64,000 bases of DNA from Methanogenium sp. Lineage in GTDB: Archaea; Halobacteriota; Methanomicrobia; Methanomicrobiales; Methanomicrobiaceae. The translations under genes and the position numbers were made by a program. Below are positions 34,248 through 43,613 of this stretch, piece by piece (the stretch's first letter is position 1; the number at the start of each line of letters is the position of its first letter). The DNA lies in the NCBI GenBank assembly GCA_030595665.1, contig JAUVCV010000005.1, positions 1 to 64,000 of the forward strand, read 5' to 3'. A model generated the notes under the pieces. It ran no database searches. It was not told where the DNA came from and saw only the letters and a program-made list of their open reading frames with translations.

Positions 34248-36716
34248 TTAGATCTGTTTTCCTGACTGGATGTCAGATTCTGTGACCGTGAATGTCTGCC
34301 CGGTTCCGGTAATGGTATACGATCCGAGCGCAGTGACGCCGGACACCGTCCCATCTGTTGGATAAGGCACAACAAATGAACCGTTCACGCTCTCCTGCCG
34401 GTAGGTAAACTCACGGCCGGCATTGGTCTTCAGCGGGATCTCAATGATGCCATCCCCTTTGATTACTGCCCCAGGGACATACTCAAAGATCTTGACATAC
34501 TTCAGGTTGCCAATCTCCTTATTTCCAAAGGCATTGGTATCTGATTCATGAACCAGCCGGTAATGCTGCAGGGCAGCAACCGGTTTTACCGGGGACAGGA
34601 TCAGATAGCTGTATGTCTTTCCATTATTTTCAAATATGTAATTCTCATCCGGTTCTGCCATTGACCCGTCAAAATTATGCAGACGTGAGACCATGGTGTT
34701 GAAATATTCTTCGGCATATATATATCCCTCATTCCCGTTCTGGTCACGGTATGAACTCATATATGGGGCACCCCCAACATCAGGATCATACCAGGTAGCC
34801 ATTGCCCAGAATTTGCCGGTGTCCATCTGAATATCCGTGATGACATACCGTGTGCCGACATTGTCAAGGATAGTGTCTGCACCCGCTTCATTGTCCTGCA
34901 GGAAGAATGCGGCAGCACCATTCGATCCTGCTACACCATGCTGGAACGGATTAGCATTGGGAATCCGTTTTGAAACAAAGGTGATGTAATGTCCATAATC
35001 CCACCACGACATCACGCCATATGATTCAGGCGGATATGTGAAGGTTTCTTTATCATAGATTTCGTAGTAATCAACTCCGGGATCGGGGGAATTTTCCCCA
35101 AACCATTCAAGGGATGAGTACCAGTCCGGCTGCATCCCGCTGTGTGCCATGCTGTTTCCAATTTGAAGATCAGTCGCAACTGAGGATGAGATAAAGAGCA
35201 GGGAGAATATCACACCGACTGCAAACGGGATGATAACAGCAGATGACGGTACACCCTGTTTCGCCAATTTTGTCTCTTTCGACCCTTTCTTTGCATCATT
35301 TCGTTTCCCTTTTTTACCCTTTTCAACAGGAGACGAAGATTCTTCTGCTACTCCTTCATCCCTGCCGACACCTGCCATCTCCAGAAGCCGGCCCTGCGCT
35401 GCCCCAAGAGTCCAGTACATGAAGTAGGCAGAGAGGAGCGCAATATTTACCGCAACATAGTATTCATATCGCACATGCTGGATGGTCGAGAAGAGAATAA
35501 CAACAGACCATATCAGCACAAAAAGATGCTCTGCACGTCCTTTCCGGATAAACTGCCAGATAAGTGCAGCAAACCCGCCGAACATCAGGATGAGACCAAG
35601 GCCAAATGCATCCCATGCCAGTCCCGCTTCCCATGGGCGGGCTTCCTGGATGGTTGATACCGTTGCTGACTGCCCAAAGAAGGCGAAGAAGTTTCCAATC
35701 AGCATCTCATAAAATGCAGGTGCGATGAGATACAGGAGAACGGATATCACGGCACCTGCTCCTACAAGAATTCCCGGATAATAATACCATGGTTTTCCCC
35801 GTATAGCACGGGAGAGATACCAGAGCACACCTGTTGCAGCGATAAGGGTAAGATAGGCTACGACTTGTGCCGGAGAATACCGGCTCATTGACAGGCCCAT
35901 CGTGTTGAACCCGATTAAGAAAATTCCAATCACCGCACAGAGAAAGACAATGGCATTTACCAGAAGAAGACCATCATCATTTTGCTGTCTCCAGAAATCA
36001 TAGAGGTACTGGAAGAGGGTATACACAGCAACAATCATTGCAAAAATAATCATTGTCGGCATCACGGCAAGTCCTAAAATGTAGGCAACCCCTGTTCCCA
36101 GGGCAAATACTGCCGGCCTTTTCACCGTTTCAATATCTGAAAAATGAACCGGATTCTTTCTGATTTCAATTAAGGTGATGATATAACAGAGACAGAAAAA
36201 TAGCCCGAAAAGAGTCTCTGCGATGTGGTGATCCACAAATCCAAAGAGAGAACGGTAAAAAAACTGCCCTGATACAACTGCCCCAAACAAGGCTGCAAAA
36301 ATACCACATTTCCAGTCACCGATCTTCTCCCCTGCCAGATAAAGAACCGGAACCACAAGCATTCCCATCAATGGGGGCACCCATGAGGCCACATACATGA
36401 TCTCCGGGCGGGTCGCAGCACCGACAAGGATGCTTAGCCCGGCAATGATCTGGATGAAAAGCGGCCCCCAGTGAATCACATTTCCTGACGGATATTCCGT
36501 CATCGCATCAAACCAAAGATATGACGGGAAATTTTCTACCATCGACTCGACCTGACGAAGATTATACCAGGGGTCATTTCCCAGGAGATTGACTCCCTCC
36601 TCAGTCACAAGCCCTGCTGCCGGCAGCAGACGGAGCCAGAGCGCAATTATTGCAAGGAAAAGAATAATTGCAATAATTATATATGGCCGATATTTTGTTA
36701 TAGCCTCAGAATTCAT
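34248..36716 (-). CDS. aglB: Oligosaccharyltransferase AglB (STT3 family)
   Basis: The 822-residue protein moves a lipid-linked glycan onto asparagines of exported proteins such as S-layer glycoproteins and archaellins. About 12-13 membrane segments fill the first 470 residues, with the first catalytic acidic motif in GNDPWYNLRQ (about 43-52). The WWDYGHY signature lies near residue 570 in the extracellular globular domain. A Lys-rich cytoplasmic loop (KGKKGKRNDAKKGSKETK, about 460) is long. It leads the glycosylation region that extends to 44.9 kb. Confidence 0.95.
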   Translation of the reverse strand: MNSEAITKYRPYIIIAIILFLAIIALWLRLLPAAGLVTEEGVNLLGNDPWYNLRQVESMVENFPSYLWFDAMTEYPSGNVIHWGPLFIQIIAGLSILVGAATRPEIMYVASWVPPLMGMLVVPVLYLAGEKIGDWKCGIFAALFGAVVSGQFFYRSLFGFVDHHIAETLFGLFFCLCYIITLIEIRKNPVHFSDIETVKRPAVFALGTGVAYILGLAVMPTMIIFAMIVAVYTLFQYLYDFWRQQNDDGLLLVNAIVFLCAVIGIFLIGFNTMGLSMSRYSPAQVVAYLTLIAATGVLWYLSRAIRGKPWYYYPGILVGAGAVISVLLYLIAPAFYEMLIGNFFAFFGQSATVSTIQEARPWEAGLAWDAFGLGLILMFGGFAALIWQFIRKGRAEHLFVLIWSVVILFSTIQHVRYEYYVAVNIALLSAYFMYWTLGAAQGRLLEMAGVGRDEGVAEESSSPVEKGKKGKRNDAKKGSKETKLAKQGVPSSAVIIPFAVGVIFSLLFISSSVATDLQIGNSMAHSGMQPDWYSSLEWFGENSPDPGVDYYEIYDKETFTYPPESYGVMSWWDYGHYITFVSKRIPNANPFQHGVAGSNGAAAFFLQDNEAGADTILDNVGTRYVITDIQMDTGKFWAMATWYDPDVGGAPYMSSYRDQNGNEGYIYAEEYFNTMVSRLHNFDGSMAEPDENYIFENNGKTYSYLILSPVKPVAALQHYRLVHESDTNAFGNKEIGNLKYVKIFEYVPGAVIKGDGIIEIPLKTNAGREFTYRQESVNGSFVVPYPTDGTVSGVTALGSYTITGTGQTFTVTESDIQSGKQI

Positions 36717-36850
36717 TGAACCTCAATAAAACAATGCTACACGTGTCATTAAATACCTTTCAGAAAAGTCCTGTTGTTCTCCAAAATTGAATATTTTTAG
36801 GATCGAAAATATTTCACCATAATTCATCGTAAAACGCTTTTGACTCACAA

Positions 36851-37975
36851 TTAGAGATTATCCCCTTTTTTGGATGTACTCTCCCAGACACTCACATCAG
36901 CACCAAGTCGCAACATTCCCCGTAGCAGGTAATACTGATTTAAAACAAAACTCTGGGTAAACCTGCTGAAAACCAAAAAAACAAGAACTAAAACAATGCC
37001 TATTCCCAAATAGAAACCCGGAAGCGGAGATACGAAAATTCCAAGACCTATCATACATGCCCCGAGGAAGAAAAAAAACGGGGACAGTGTGACCATCATT
37101 ATTCGCATAGGAAAAAAATATCGTGAAAATGGACGTGAAATCGTCAAGACGTCAAGATTAGATAGTGTTGCTTCAATCAAACGGGTAGCACGCCGAATTT
37201 TTTGCCGTGACTGATCCTTAACATTTTCAGGGATTTCTTCAAAAACAACTGCAGTAGTCTCATAATATGCCCGAAAACCTCTTCTTATTGCTTCAAAGGC
37301 GGTGTTTGCATCATCTGCACCCTTTCCTTCCTTGATTTCGGAAAAAACCGTTCTCTTAAACGCAACAAGACCTCCATTGAAATTGTACGTAGAATCATGC
37401 GCACTTTCCCATCCACACATTTTCCCATAAACTGATCGATACTTCTGTTCATACTTCCCGGTCCGGTTTATCTCTGATGAGGGGAGGGGGAACATATCAG
37501 AACATACAGCAGCAATAGCATCATCAGAAACAAGGCGGGCAACCAGATTATTCAGAGCATTTTTTTCAAAGAATACATCAGCATCAGTCGTGACAATAAT
37601 ATCATAAGAAGCGCTCTTCATTCCACGATTATACGACCGATTTGTTCCACGACGTTCTTCATTTCGAATTAATTTAAAGGATATCTTAGCATCAGATAGG
37701 GCATTTTCTGCTATTTCAAGGGAATTGTCATCAGAACAGTCATCAATGAAAATCACCTCATACTTATCACAGGGATATGAAGATGAGACAATATTATCCA
37801 CTCGGCGCTGAATGACATTTGCTTCATTATATGCAGAAATAATTATCGAAATGGATGGAACGACATTCAATTTTGGAGGTGACGGTGTCTTTTTACCAAA
37901 AATTATGCCAAGTACATATACAATATATGGAAATGCTGAAACGAAAAGAAAAATACACCCCAAAAATATTAGCAT
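36851..37975 (-). CDS. Membrane glycosyltransferase family 2
   Basis: The 374-residue protein has an N-terminal membrane anchor, a GT-A domain (SIIISAYNEANVIQRRVDNI, the FIDDCSDDN stretch, TTDADVFF as DxD motif, and KIRRATRLIEA resembling the Q/R-x-x-R-W region) and three C-terminal membrane segments. This layout fits enzymes that make polysaccharides or extend lipid-linked sugars. Nearby AglB and sugar-nucleotide genes suggest the N-glycan or surface polymer pathway. Base composition is more AT-rich than the neighbours, as is the dehydrogenase next to it. Confidence 0.82.
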   Translation of the reverse strand: MLIFLGCIFLFVSAFPYIVYVLGIIFGKKTPSPPKLNVVPSISIIISAYNEANVIQRRVDNIVSSSYPCDKYEVIFIDDCSDDNSLEIAENALSDAKISFKLIRNEERRGTNRSYNRGMKSASYDIIVTTDADVFFEKNALNNLVARLVSDDAIAAVCSDMFPLPSSEINRTGKYEQKYRSVYGKMCGWESAHDSTYNFNGGLVAFKRTVFSEIKEGKGADDANTAFEAIRRGFRAYYETTAVVFEEIPENVKDQSRQKIRRATRLIEATLSNLDVLTISRPFSRYFFPMRIMMVTLSPFFFFLGACMIGLGIFVSPLPGFYLGIGIVLVLVFLVFSRFTQSFVLNQYYLLRGMLRLGADVSVWESTSKKGDNL

Positions 37976-38088
37976 TGATTAAATATTGGTTTAAGGGGCA
38001 TAATATATCATTCTCTTAGCCATGAACAACCGGCACATTTTATTCGAAAAGGGTTTGAAGTTCCCTGAATATATATCTACCATCATAC

Positions 38089-39435
38089 ATGAAAAATAAA
38101 ACAGAAGAGTTTCAAAAAAAAATACAATCAGGAAATGCAACGATTGGAATTATCGGACTAGGATATGTTGGTCTTCCGCTTGCAATTGCATTTGCCAGAA
38201 AATTACCTGTCATCGGTTTTGACACAAATGGCGACACCATCTGTACTCTGAACTCAGGTCATTCCCATATCCTTGATGTCTCTGACAAAGAGATCCAGGA
38301 CCTGTTATCATCAGGGATGCTCTCAGTGACCAATGAATCACACAATATTAAAAAATGCGATGCTGTCATCATCTGTGTACCAACCCCTCTAACAACAAAT
38401 AAAATACCCGATCTCTCATATGTAAAAAAATCCTGCATGACTGTCTGTGACAATCTCAAAAAAGGTCATTTGATAATTCTAGAAAGTACCACATATCCGG
38501 GCACAACAGAAGAAGTTGTTGTTCCAATACTCGAAAAATCAGGATTATCTGCAGGAATTGATTTTGGGGTGGCGTATTCACCGGAAAGAATAGACCCAGG
38601 CAATAAACGGTATACTGTTTCAGAGATTTCAAAAGTAGTTGGAGGCATTACACAGAAAGATACGGAAGCTGCAGTTTCACTATACCGGATAATAATTAAA
38701 GATGTTATTTCAGTTGCTGATACACGAACTGCAGAATCAGTAAAAATGATTGAAAATATCTATCGAAATGTCAATATCGCTCTTGCAAACGAGCTTGCCC
38801 TGATATTTGAACGTATGGGAGTTGATACCTGGGAGGCGATCAATGCAGCAGCGACCAAACCATATGGATTTATGCCATTCTACCCCGGTCCGGGAATCGG
38901 AGGACATTGCATACCACTTGACCCATATTATATGTCATACCAGGCAAAGCGTTATGGATTCATTCCCCGTTTCATTGAAACATCAGGGGAAATTAACACA
39001 TTTATGCAGATGCATGTCGTGAATCTCATTGAAGAAGGAATGAAAAAGGCAGGAATCAAAATGAGCGAGACCACTATTTCCGTCTTTGGTCTTGCATACA
39101 AAAAAAATATTGACGATACCCGCGAATCTCCTGCAATTCCGATTATCGAAGAGCTCCTCCGAAGAGGGACAACTCTCAAACTATTTGATCCATATGTCAA
39201 AGAGATTTATGCAAATGGACAGAACATTGGTTCTGAAACCGATCTCACCACTACATTAAACAGCTCAGAATGTGCTGTTTTTTTGACGGACCATGACCTG
39301 TTTAAAACACCTGATACACTCAGACAGATAGAATTATCATCAGTTCAGGTAATTATCGACGGCCGAAACATATTCCCAAAAGCACCAACCGGCAAAGTGT
39401 ATCTGGGAATAGGCAAACCCCATTGTCTGAAATAA
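38089..39435 (+). CDS. UDP-N-acetyl-hexosamine 6-dehydrogenase (WecC/WbpA type)
   Basis: The 448-residue enzyme oxidises C6 of a UDP-sugar to the uronic acid with two NAD. It shows the N-terminal Rossmann motif GLGYVGLPLA (about 22), CVPTPL (about 98), the ESTTYPGTTEEV block, and the catalytic cysteine in GPGIGGHCIPLDPYY (about 268). The sequence is closer in style to UDP-ManNAc/UDP-GlcNAc dehydrogenases than to UDP-glucose ones. Acetamido-uronic acids are common in methanogen N-glycans. Divergent from the glycosyltransferase. Confidence 0.88.
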   Translation: MKNKTEEFQKKIQSGNATIGIIGLGYVGLPLAIAFARKLPVIGFDTNGDTICTLNSGHSHILDVSDKEIQDLLSSGMLSVTNESHNIKKCDAVIICVPTPLTTNKIPDLSYVKKSCMTVCDNLKKGHLIILESTTYPGTTEEVVVPILEKSGLSAGIDFGVAYSPERIDPGNKRYTVSEISKVVGGITQKDTEAAVSLYRIIIKDVISVADTRTAESVKMIENIYRNVNIALANELALIFERMGVDTWEAINAAATKPYGFMPFYPGPGIGGHCIPLDPYYMSYQAKRYGFIPRFIETSGEINTFMQMHVVNLIEEGMKKAGIKMSETTISVFGLAYKKNIDDTRESPAIPIIEELLRRGTTLKLFDPYVKEIYANGQNIGSETDLTTTLNSSECAVFLTDHDLFKTPDTLRQIELSSVQVIIDGRNIFPKAPTGKVYLGIGKPHCLK

Positions 39436-39472
39436 ACAGGATGTCACTGAAAAATTTAAAACTGTTTACTAC

Positions 39473-41215
39473 TTATTCAACCGTCACACTCTTCGCGAGA
39501 TTCCGGGGTTTATCAATATCACACCCAAGGGCAAGCGCCGTATAATATGCAATCCGCTGCATGATGACTGTCACCGCAGCCACCTGCGCATATGCGTCCC
39601 CCTTGGGGACCGGGATGCAGACATCGGCTACATCCTGCAGGTCAATGTCGTCCCCATAGCCGATGCCGATGAGGGGCGTACCCCGTGCCTTCATCTCCCG
39701 GAGATTCCCCAGCATCGACTGATACCCATCCCCGGGCAGGCAAACAGCAACAGCAGGAGTCTTTTCTGAAAGGAGAGCAAAGGGCCCGTGTTTTATTTCA
39801 CCCGCTGCATACCCTTCTGCATGAATATAGGAGATCTCCTTCATCTTGAGTGCCCCTTCCAGGGCGACCGGATAAAAAATACCCCTGCCGACGTAGAAGA
39901 TCGTTGATGCCGGAGCACAGAGACTGACCGCCTCACTCACATCCGTGAGGAGGGACTCCTCAATGGCCTGCCCGACGGAACATTCCACAAAAGACGTTTC
40001 AGAACAGGTCATCCCTACAAGCAGTCCAACAAATGCTGCAAACTGTGCCATGTACGATTTCGTGGCAGCCACACTGATTTCCGGCCCGGCCCCGGTATAA
40101 ATGGTATGATCTGCGGCACGGGTAATCGAACTCCCCTGCACATTCGTAATCGCAATGGTCTGACAACCGGATGTGGCTGCCTTTTTCAGGGCTGACAGGG
40201 TATCGGCAGTCTCTCCCGACTGAGAAACCGCAATTACCACCTCATCTTCCGGGGTGGAGAGATACCGGTACTCTGAGGCCAGGTCCACCCGGACGGGCGT
40301 ACCACACTCTTTCTCAACAAAATACCGAAAGAGAAGAGAAGCATTGTAGGAAGTTCCGCAGGCGATCACTGAAATGCCATGTGCATGCTTAAGAAGGGTG
40401 CTGGTCCCCTGATGGCTGAGCGCCAACCGGAACGATTGCTGGAAGACATCAGACTGCTCAAAAATCTCCTTGAGCATAAAATGTGCAAATCCACCTTTTC
40501 GGGCCGCTTCAATATCATAGTCTATGTATGAAGCTTCACGGACGACTGCCTCACCCCCATTCTCCACTGCAACGGAACCACCACGTATCACTGCCATATC
40601 ACCGTCTTCAAGGACCAGAATATCCCGTGTATACACAACAATTGGGGTTGCATCAGAGCAGGCAAAGAATTCGCTGTCACCAAGACCGATCACAAGCGGG
40701 CTGCGTTCCCGTGCGGCAATAACCTCATCAGAACCTGCACAGAGAGCAAGAATCGCATATGATCCCTCCAGAAGCGGGAGGACACCACGGACTGCCGCCG
40801 CAAAATCGCCCTCCCATGCCTCCTCGATGAGATGCACAATCACTTCACTGTCCGTATCAGAAGTAAACCTGTGGTCGCGACTCTCCAGACCTCGCCTGAG
40901 TTCAGCATAGTTTTCAATAATCCCATTGTGAACGATGGCAAACTGTCCGGTACAGTCAGTGTGCGGATGGGCATTGCGATCATCGGGCTTGCCATGGGTC
41001 GCCCACCGGGTGTGACCAATCCCCCGGGTGCCATAGCAACCCACCACACAGTCCGCCTGTTCTGAGATACGTCCTTTCCGTTTGGCAACCATGATACGGT
41101 CTGTCCCGGTAGCAACACCGAATGAGTCATAGCCACGGTACTCAAGACTTTTCAGGCCCTCGACAATCACCGGTGCAGCATCACGCCAGCCAATGTACCC
41201 GACAATTCCGCACAC
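39473..41215 (-). CDS. glmS: Glucosamine-6-phosphate synthase
   Basis: The 580-residue enzyme makes glucosamine-6-P from fructose-6-P and glutamine. The N-terminal glutaminase domain exposes Cys after Met removal (MCGIVGYIG), with HTRWATHG (about 73); two SIS domains follow (GTSYNASLLFRYF near 290 and ISQSGETADT-type AVSQSGETADTLSAL near 335), and the C-terminus ends KPRNLAKSVTVE. Its GTG start follows the stop of the GlmU-like gene with no gap, and GGTGAT upstream provides a Shine-Dalgarno. It acts first in the UDP-GlcNAc route encoded by this cluster. Confidence 0.96.
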   Translation of the reverse strand: MCGIVGYIGWRDAAPVIVEGLKSLEYRGYDSFGVATGTDRIMVAKRKGRISEQADCVVGCYGTRGIGHTRWATHGKPDDRNAHPHTDCTGQFAIVHNGIIENYAELRRGLESRDHRFTSDTDSEVIVHLIEEAWEGDFAAAVRGVLPLLEGSYAILALCAGSDEVIAARERSPLVIGLGDSEFFACSDATPIVVYTRDILVLEDGDMAVIRGGSVAVENGGEAVVREASYIDYDIEAARKGGFAHFMLKEIFEQSDVFQQSFRLALSHQGTSTLLKHAHGISVIACGTSYNASLLFRYFVEKECGTPVRVDLASEYRYLSTPEDEVVIAVSQSGETADTLSALKKAATSGCQTIAITNVQGSSITRAADHTIYTGAGPEISVAATKSYMAQFAAFVGLLVGMTCSETSFVECSVGQAIEESLLTDVSEAVSLCAPASTIFYVGRGIFYPVALEGALKMKEISYIHAEGYAAGEIKHGPFALLSEKTPAVAVCLPGDGYQSMLGNLREMKARGTPLIGIGYGDDIDLQDVADVCIPVPKGDAYAQVAAVTVIMQRIAYYTALALGCDIDKPRNLAKSVTVE

Positions 41216-42376
41216 CTACATCACCACCGTATGATCCGGAATGACCCCTGAAATCGTCCGGCCGCCTGTCTCAAAAGCCACATTATTGCCGACAACAGCA
41301 TTTTTCAGAACAGTAAACGGTGCGGTCCCTACCCTGTCTCCCATGATTGTGCCAAACATTCCGGAGACAAACCGTCCCCGGACATTTGTTGTAAACTCTC
41401 CACAGACAACTGCAGTATGATCCGCAAGAGTGCAACCCTCCCCAATCACACTCTCTCTGATGCTGGAGTGTGACCCGACGGTCACATCATCCATCACGAT
41501 GCTGCGGGAAACATGCGAGAAAGGCCCTACCGTCACGCAGGACCCAATTGCCGTACCGGGTGAGATACAGGCATTTGGACCAATGGTGCAATTTGATCCG
41601 ATAACCGCAGGCCCGGTGATCACCGTACCCGGGAGAATCTCAGTCCCCTGACCAATTGAGACCCGTCCCTCAACCGTGGCATGCCGTGAAATCATACCTG
41701 CACTCAGAGAGACCGTCTTCTTCAGCAGTGATCTGTTCAGGGCGAGAAGGTCCCATGCAAAGACCGCGTCAGACCAAACCCCCATAATACGGTGCGCACG
41801 AATCTTCGTGCCATCGGCGATCATCCGGTTGATCATCCCGGGAAGTTCCAGCCCGGTTTCATAATAGCCAAACACCGAAGGGTCCAGTGAGAAGATACCG
41901 GTTGAAACAGTAGAGAATTCAGCCACGTCCGGCTTTTCCGTTATTTCCCTGACAAATCCATCATGAACCTCTACCACCCCGTAATCTGTCGCCCGGGAAT
42001 CTGTGGTTGTGAGAAGTCCGGGTCCGTCATGACAGAACGGGCGGAGTGCTGCTGCCGTGATGATATTGTCACCGGGAAGAAGAAGGAACCTACCGGATAC
42101 ATGCTCTTCTGCCGCTTTGAGGGCATTTGCCACCCCCAGTTGCCTCTCCTGTACGACAACATTCACCGGCACCGAAAGATCTGCAAGGCAATGAATGACC
42201 TGCTCTTTGCGATAACCGACGACAACAGTGATGTCCCTGACCCCCGCCTCCGTCAGTGCTTCGATGACATACTCCAGGGTGGGCCGGTTTGCCACCGGAA
42301 GTAGTGCCTTCGGGCGGTTGCGGGTCAGTGGGCGCAGCCGTGACCCTTCCCCTCCTGCAAGAACGACAGCCTGCAT
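41216..42376 (-). CDS. GlmU-like sugar-1-phosphate nucleotidylyltransferase/acetyltransferase (copy 1)
   Basis: The 386-residue protein has a nucleotidyltransferase domain (LAGGEGSRLRPLTRNRPKALLPV at the start; a GDN metal site near 105) and a left-handed beta-helix C-terminus with hexapeptide repeats (IGSNCTIGPNACISPGTAIG). Such archaeal enzymes make UDP-GlcNAc or dTDP-sugars and may also acetylate GlcN-1-P. The start at ATG 42376 agrees with the conserved N-terminus; the longer frame overlaps the next gene. It lies between glmS and a paralogue. Confidence 0.88.
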   Translation of the reverse strand: MQAVVLAGGEGSRLRPLTRNRPKALLPVANRPTLEYVIEALTEAGVRDITVVVGYRKEQVIHCLADLSVPVNVVVQERQLGVANALKAAEEHVSGRFLLLPGDNIITAAALRPFCHDGPGLLTTTDSRATDYGVVEVHDGFVREITEKPDVAEFSTVSTGIFSLDPSVFGYYETGLELPGMINRMIADGTKIRAHRIMGVWSDAVFAWDLLALNRSLLKKTVSLSAGMISRHATVEGRVSIGQGTEILPGTVITGPAVIGSNCTIGPNACISPGTAIGSCVTVGPFSHVSRSIVMDDVTVGSHSSIRESVIGEGCTLADHTAVVCGEFTTNVRGRFVSGMFGTIMGDRVGTAPFTVLKNAVVGNNVAFETGGRTISGVIPDHTVVM

Positions 42377-42380
42377 GGTA

Positions 42381-43586
42381 TCAGTTCCTCCCGAGAACAG
42401 ATTCATCCGCAATCGTACCACTGACCACAGTGTTCGGACCGACATGGACATCCCTTCCTATAGAAGCCCCCACATTAATCGAGCAGTTGATACCAAATAG
42501 GACGTTGTCACCAATAACGGCCCCAAATTTCTTGCGCCCGGTAGAGACACCCCCCACTTTCACATGCTCCTTGTCATGCCGAAGATTTGCCACCTTTGTG
42601 CCGGCGCCAAAATTACAGCCGGACCCGATGACACTGTCACCAATATAGGTGAAGTGCGGGATCTTTGTCCGGGGAAAGATCACTGAATTCTTCAGTTCAC
42701 TGGCATGACCGATGTGACAGTCGTTTCCAATGACCGTATTGCCTCTGATATAGACATGCGGACCAATGGTGCACCCCGACCCGATCATACAGGGCCCTTC
42801 AATATAGGTACCTGATCGGATGACACTGCCTTCTGCAAGTACCACCACACCTTTCAGGGTGACACCATCTTCCACTTCCCCCCGGATATCCGTGACCATA
42901 TCAGAGAGAGCATCTTCATTTGCTTCCAGGAGATTCCACGGGGCGCCAATATCACACCAGGACACAAGCGGCACCGCATGCAGTTCACTGCGGGATATGG
43001 CGGGTTTCAGTGCATCGGTCAGTTCATATTCTCCGCGGGGCGAGGGGACCAGGCGGTCCACCTCTGCAAAGATATCATCATCAAATAGGTAAATCCCCGC
43101 ATTGATCAGGTTTCCCGGCGGGTTCGGTGATTTCTCATATATGCCGGTGACCTTACCCCCGGTCTCTGTTATCACACCGTACTGTTCCGGATTCTCACTC
43201 TCAACAACACCGACTGCCGGTGCAGGAGACGCACAGATACTCCTGATATCACCTGCCGTTACGATCATATCACCGTTCATCAGCAGGAACCGTCCCTTCA
43301 CCAGTCCCTTTGCTACACGGAGAGCATCACCGGTGCCACTCTGGGTTCTCTGGACCGTGTAGTGTATCGAGACACCCCATCTCTCACCATCACCAAAATA
43401 GTCCCGGATCTCCTTCTCGCGGTATCCGACAACAATTATAAATGAATCTATACCTGCATCACGCACCGCACAGATCAGGTGTTCAATCATCGGGCGGTTC
43501 GCGACAGGAAGCATGACTTTTGGGCGGGTTGCAGTGAGGGGAGCCATCCGTTTCCCCTCACCTGCTGCAAGCAGGACACAAAGCAT
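42381..43586 (-). CDS. GlmU-like sugar-1-phosphate nucleotidylyltransferase/acetyltransferase (copy 2)
   Basis: The 401-residue paralogue of the neighbouring gene has LLAAGEGKRMAPLTATRPKVMLPV at the N-terminus, MNGDMIV as metal site (about 103), NLINAGIYLFDDDIF, and a beta-helix domain whose SVIGSGCNFGAGTKVANLRHD (about 335) matches the acetyltransferase active-site region of GlmU. This segment is absent in copy 1, so copy 2 is the better candidate for true GlmU. I start at ATG 43586 rather than the in-frame TTG at 43592. Confidence 0.9.
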   Translation of the reverse strand: MLCVLLAAGEGKRMAPLTATRPKVMLPVANRPMIEHLICAVRDAGIDSFIIVVGYREKEIRDYFGDGERWGVSIHYTVQRTQSGTGDALRVAKGLVKGRFLLMNGDMIVTAGDIRSICASPAPAVGVVESENPEQYGVITETGGKVTGIYEKSPNPPGNLINAGIYLFDDDIFAEVDRLVPSPRGEYELTDALKPAISRSELHAVPLVSWCDIGAPWNLLEANEDALSDMVTDIRGEVEDGVTLKGVVVLAEGSVIRSGTYIEGPCMIGSGCTIGPHVYIRGNTVIGNDCHIGHASELKNSVIFPRTKIPHFTYIGDSVIGSGCNFGAGTKVANLRHDKEHVKVGGVSTGRKKFGAVIGDNVLFGINCSINVGASIGRDVHVGPNTVVSGTIADESVLGRN

Positions 43587-43613
43587 AGTCAATCAAATCA
43601 CATTTGCCCTGTA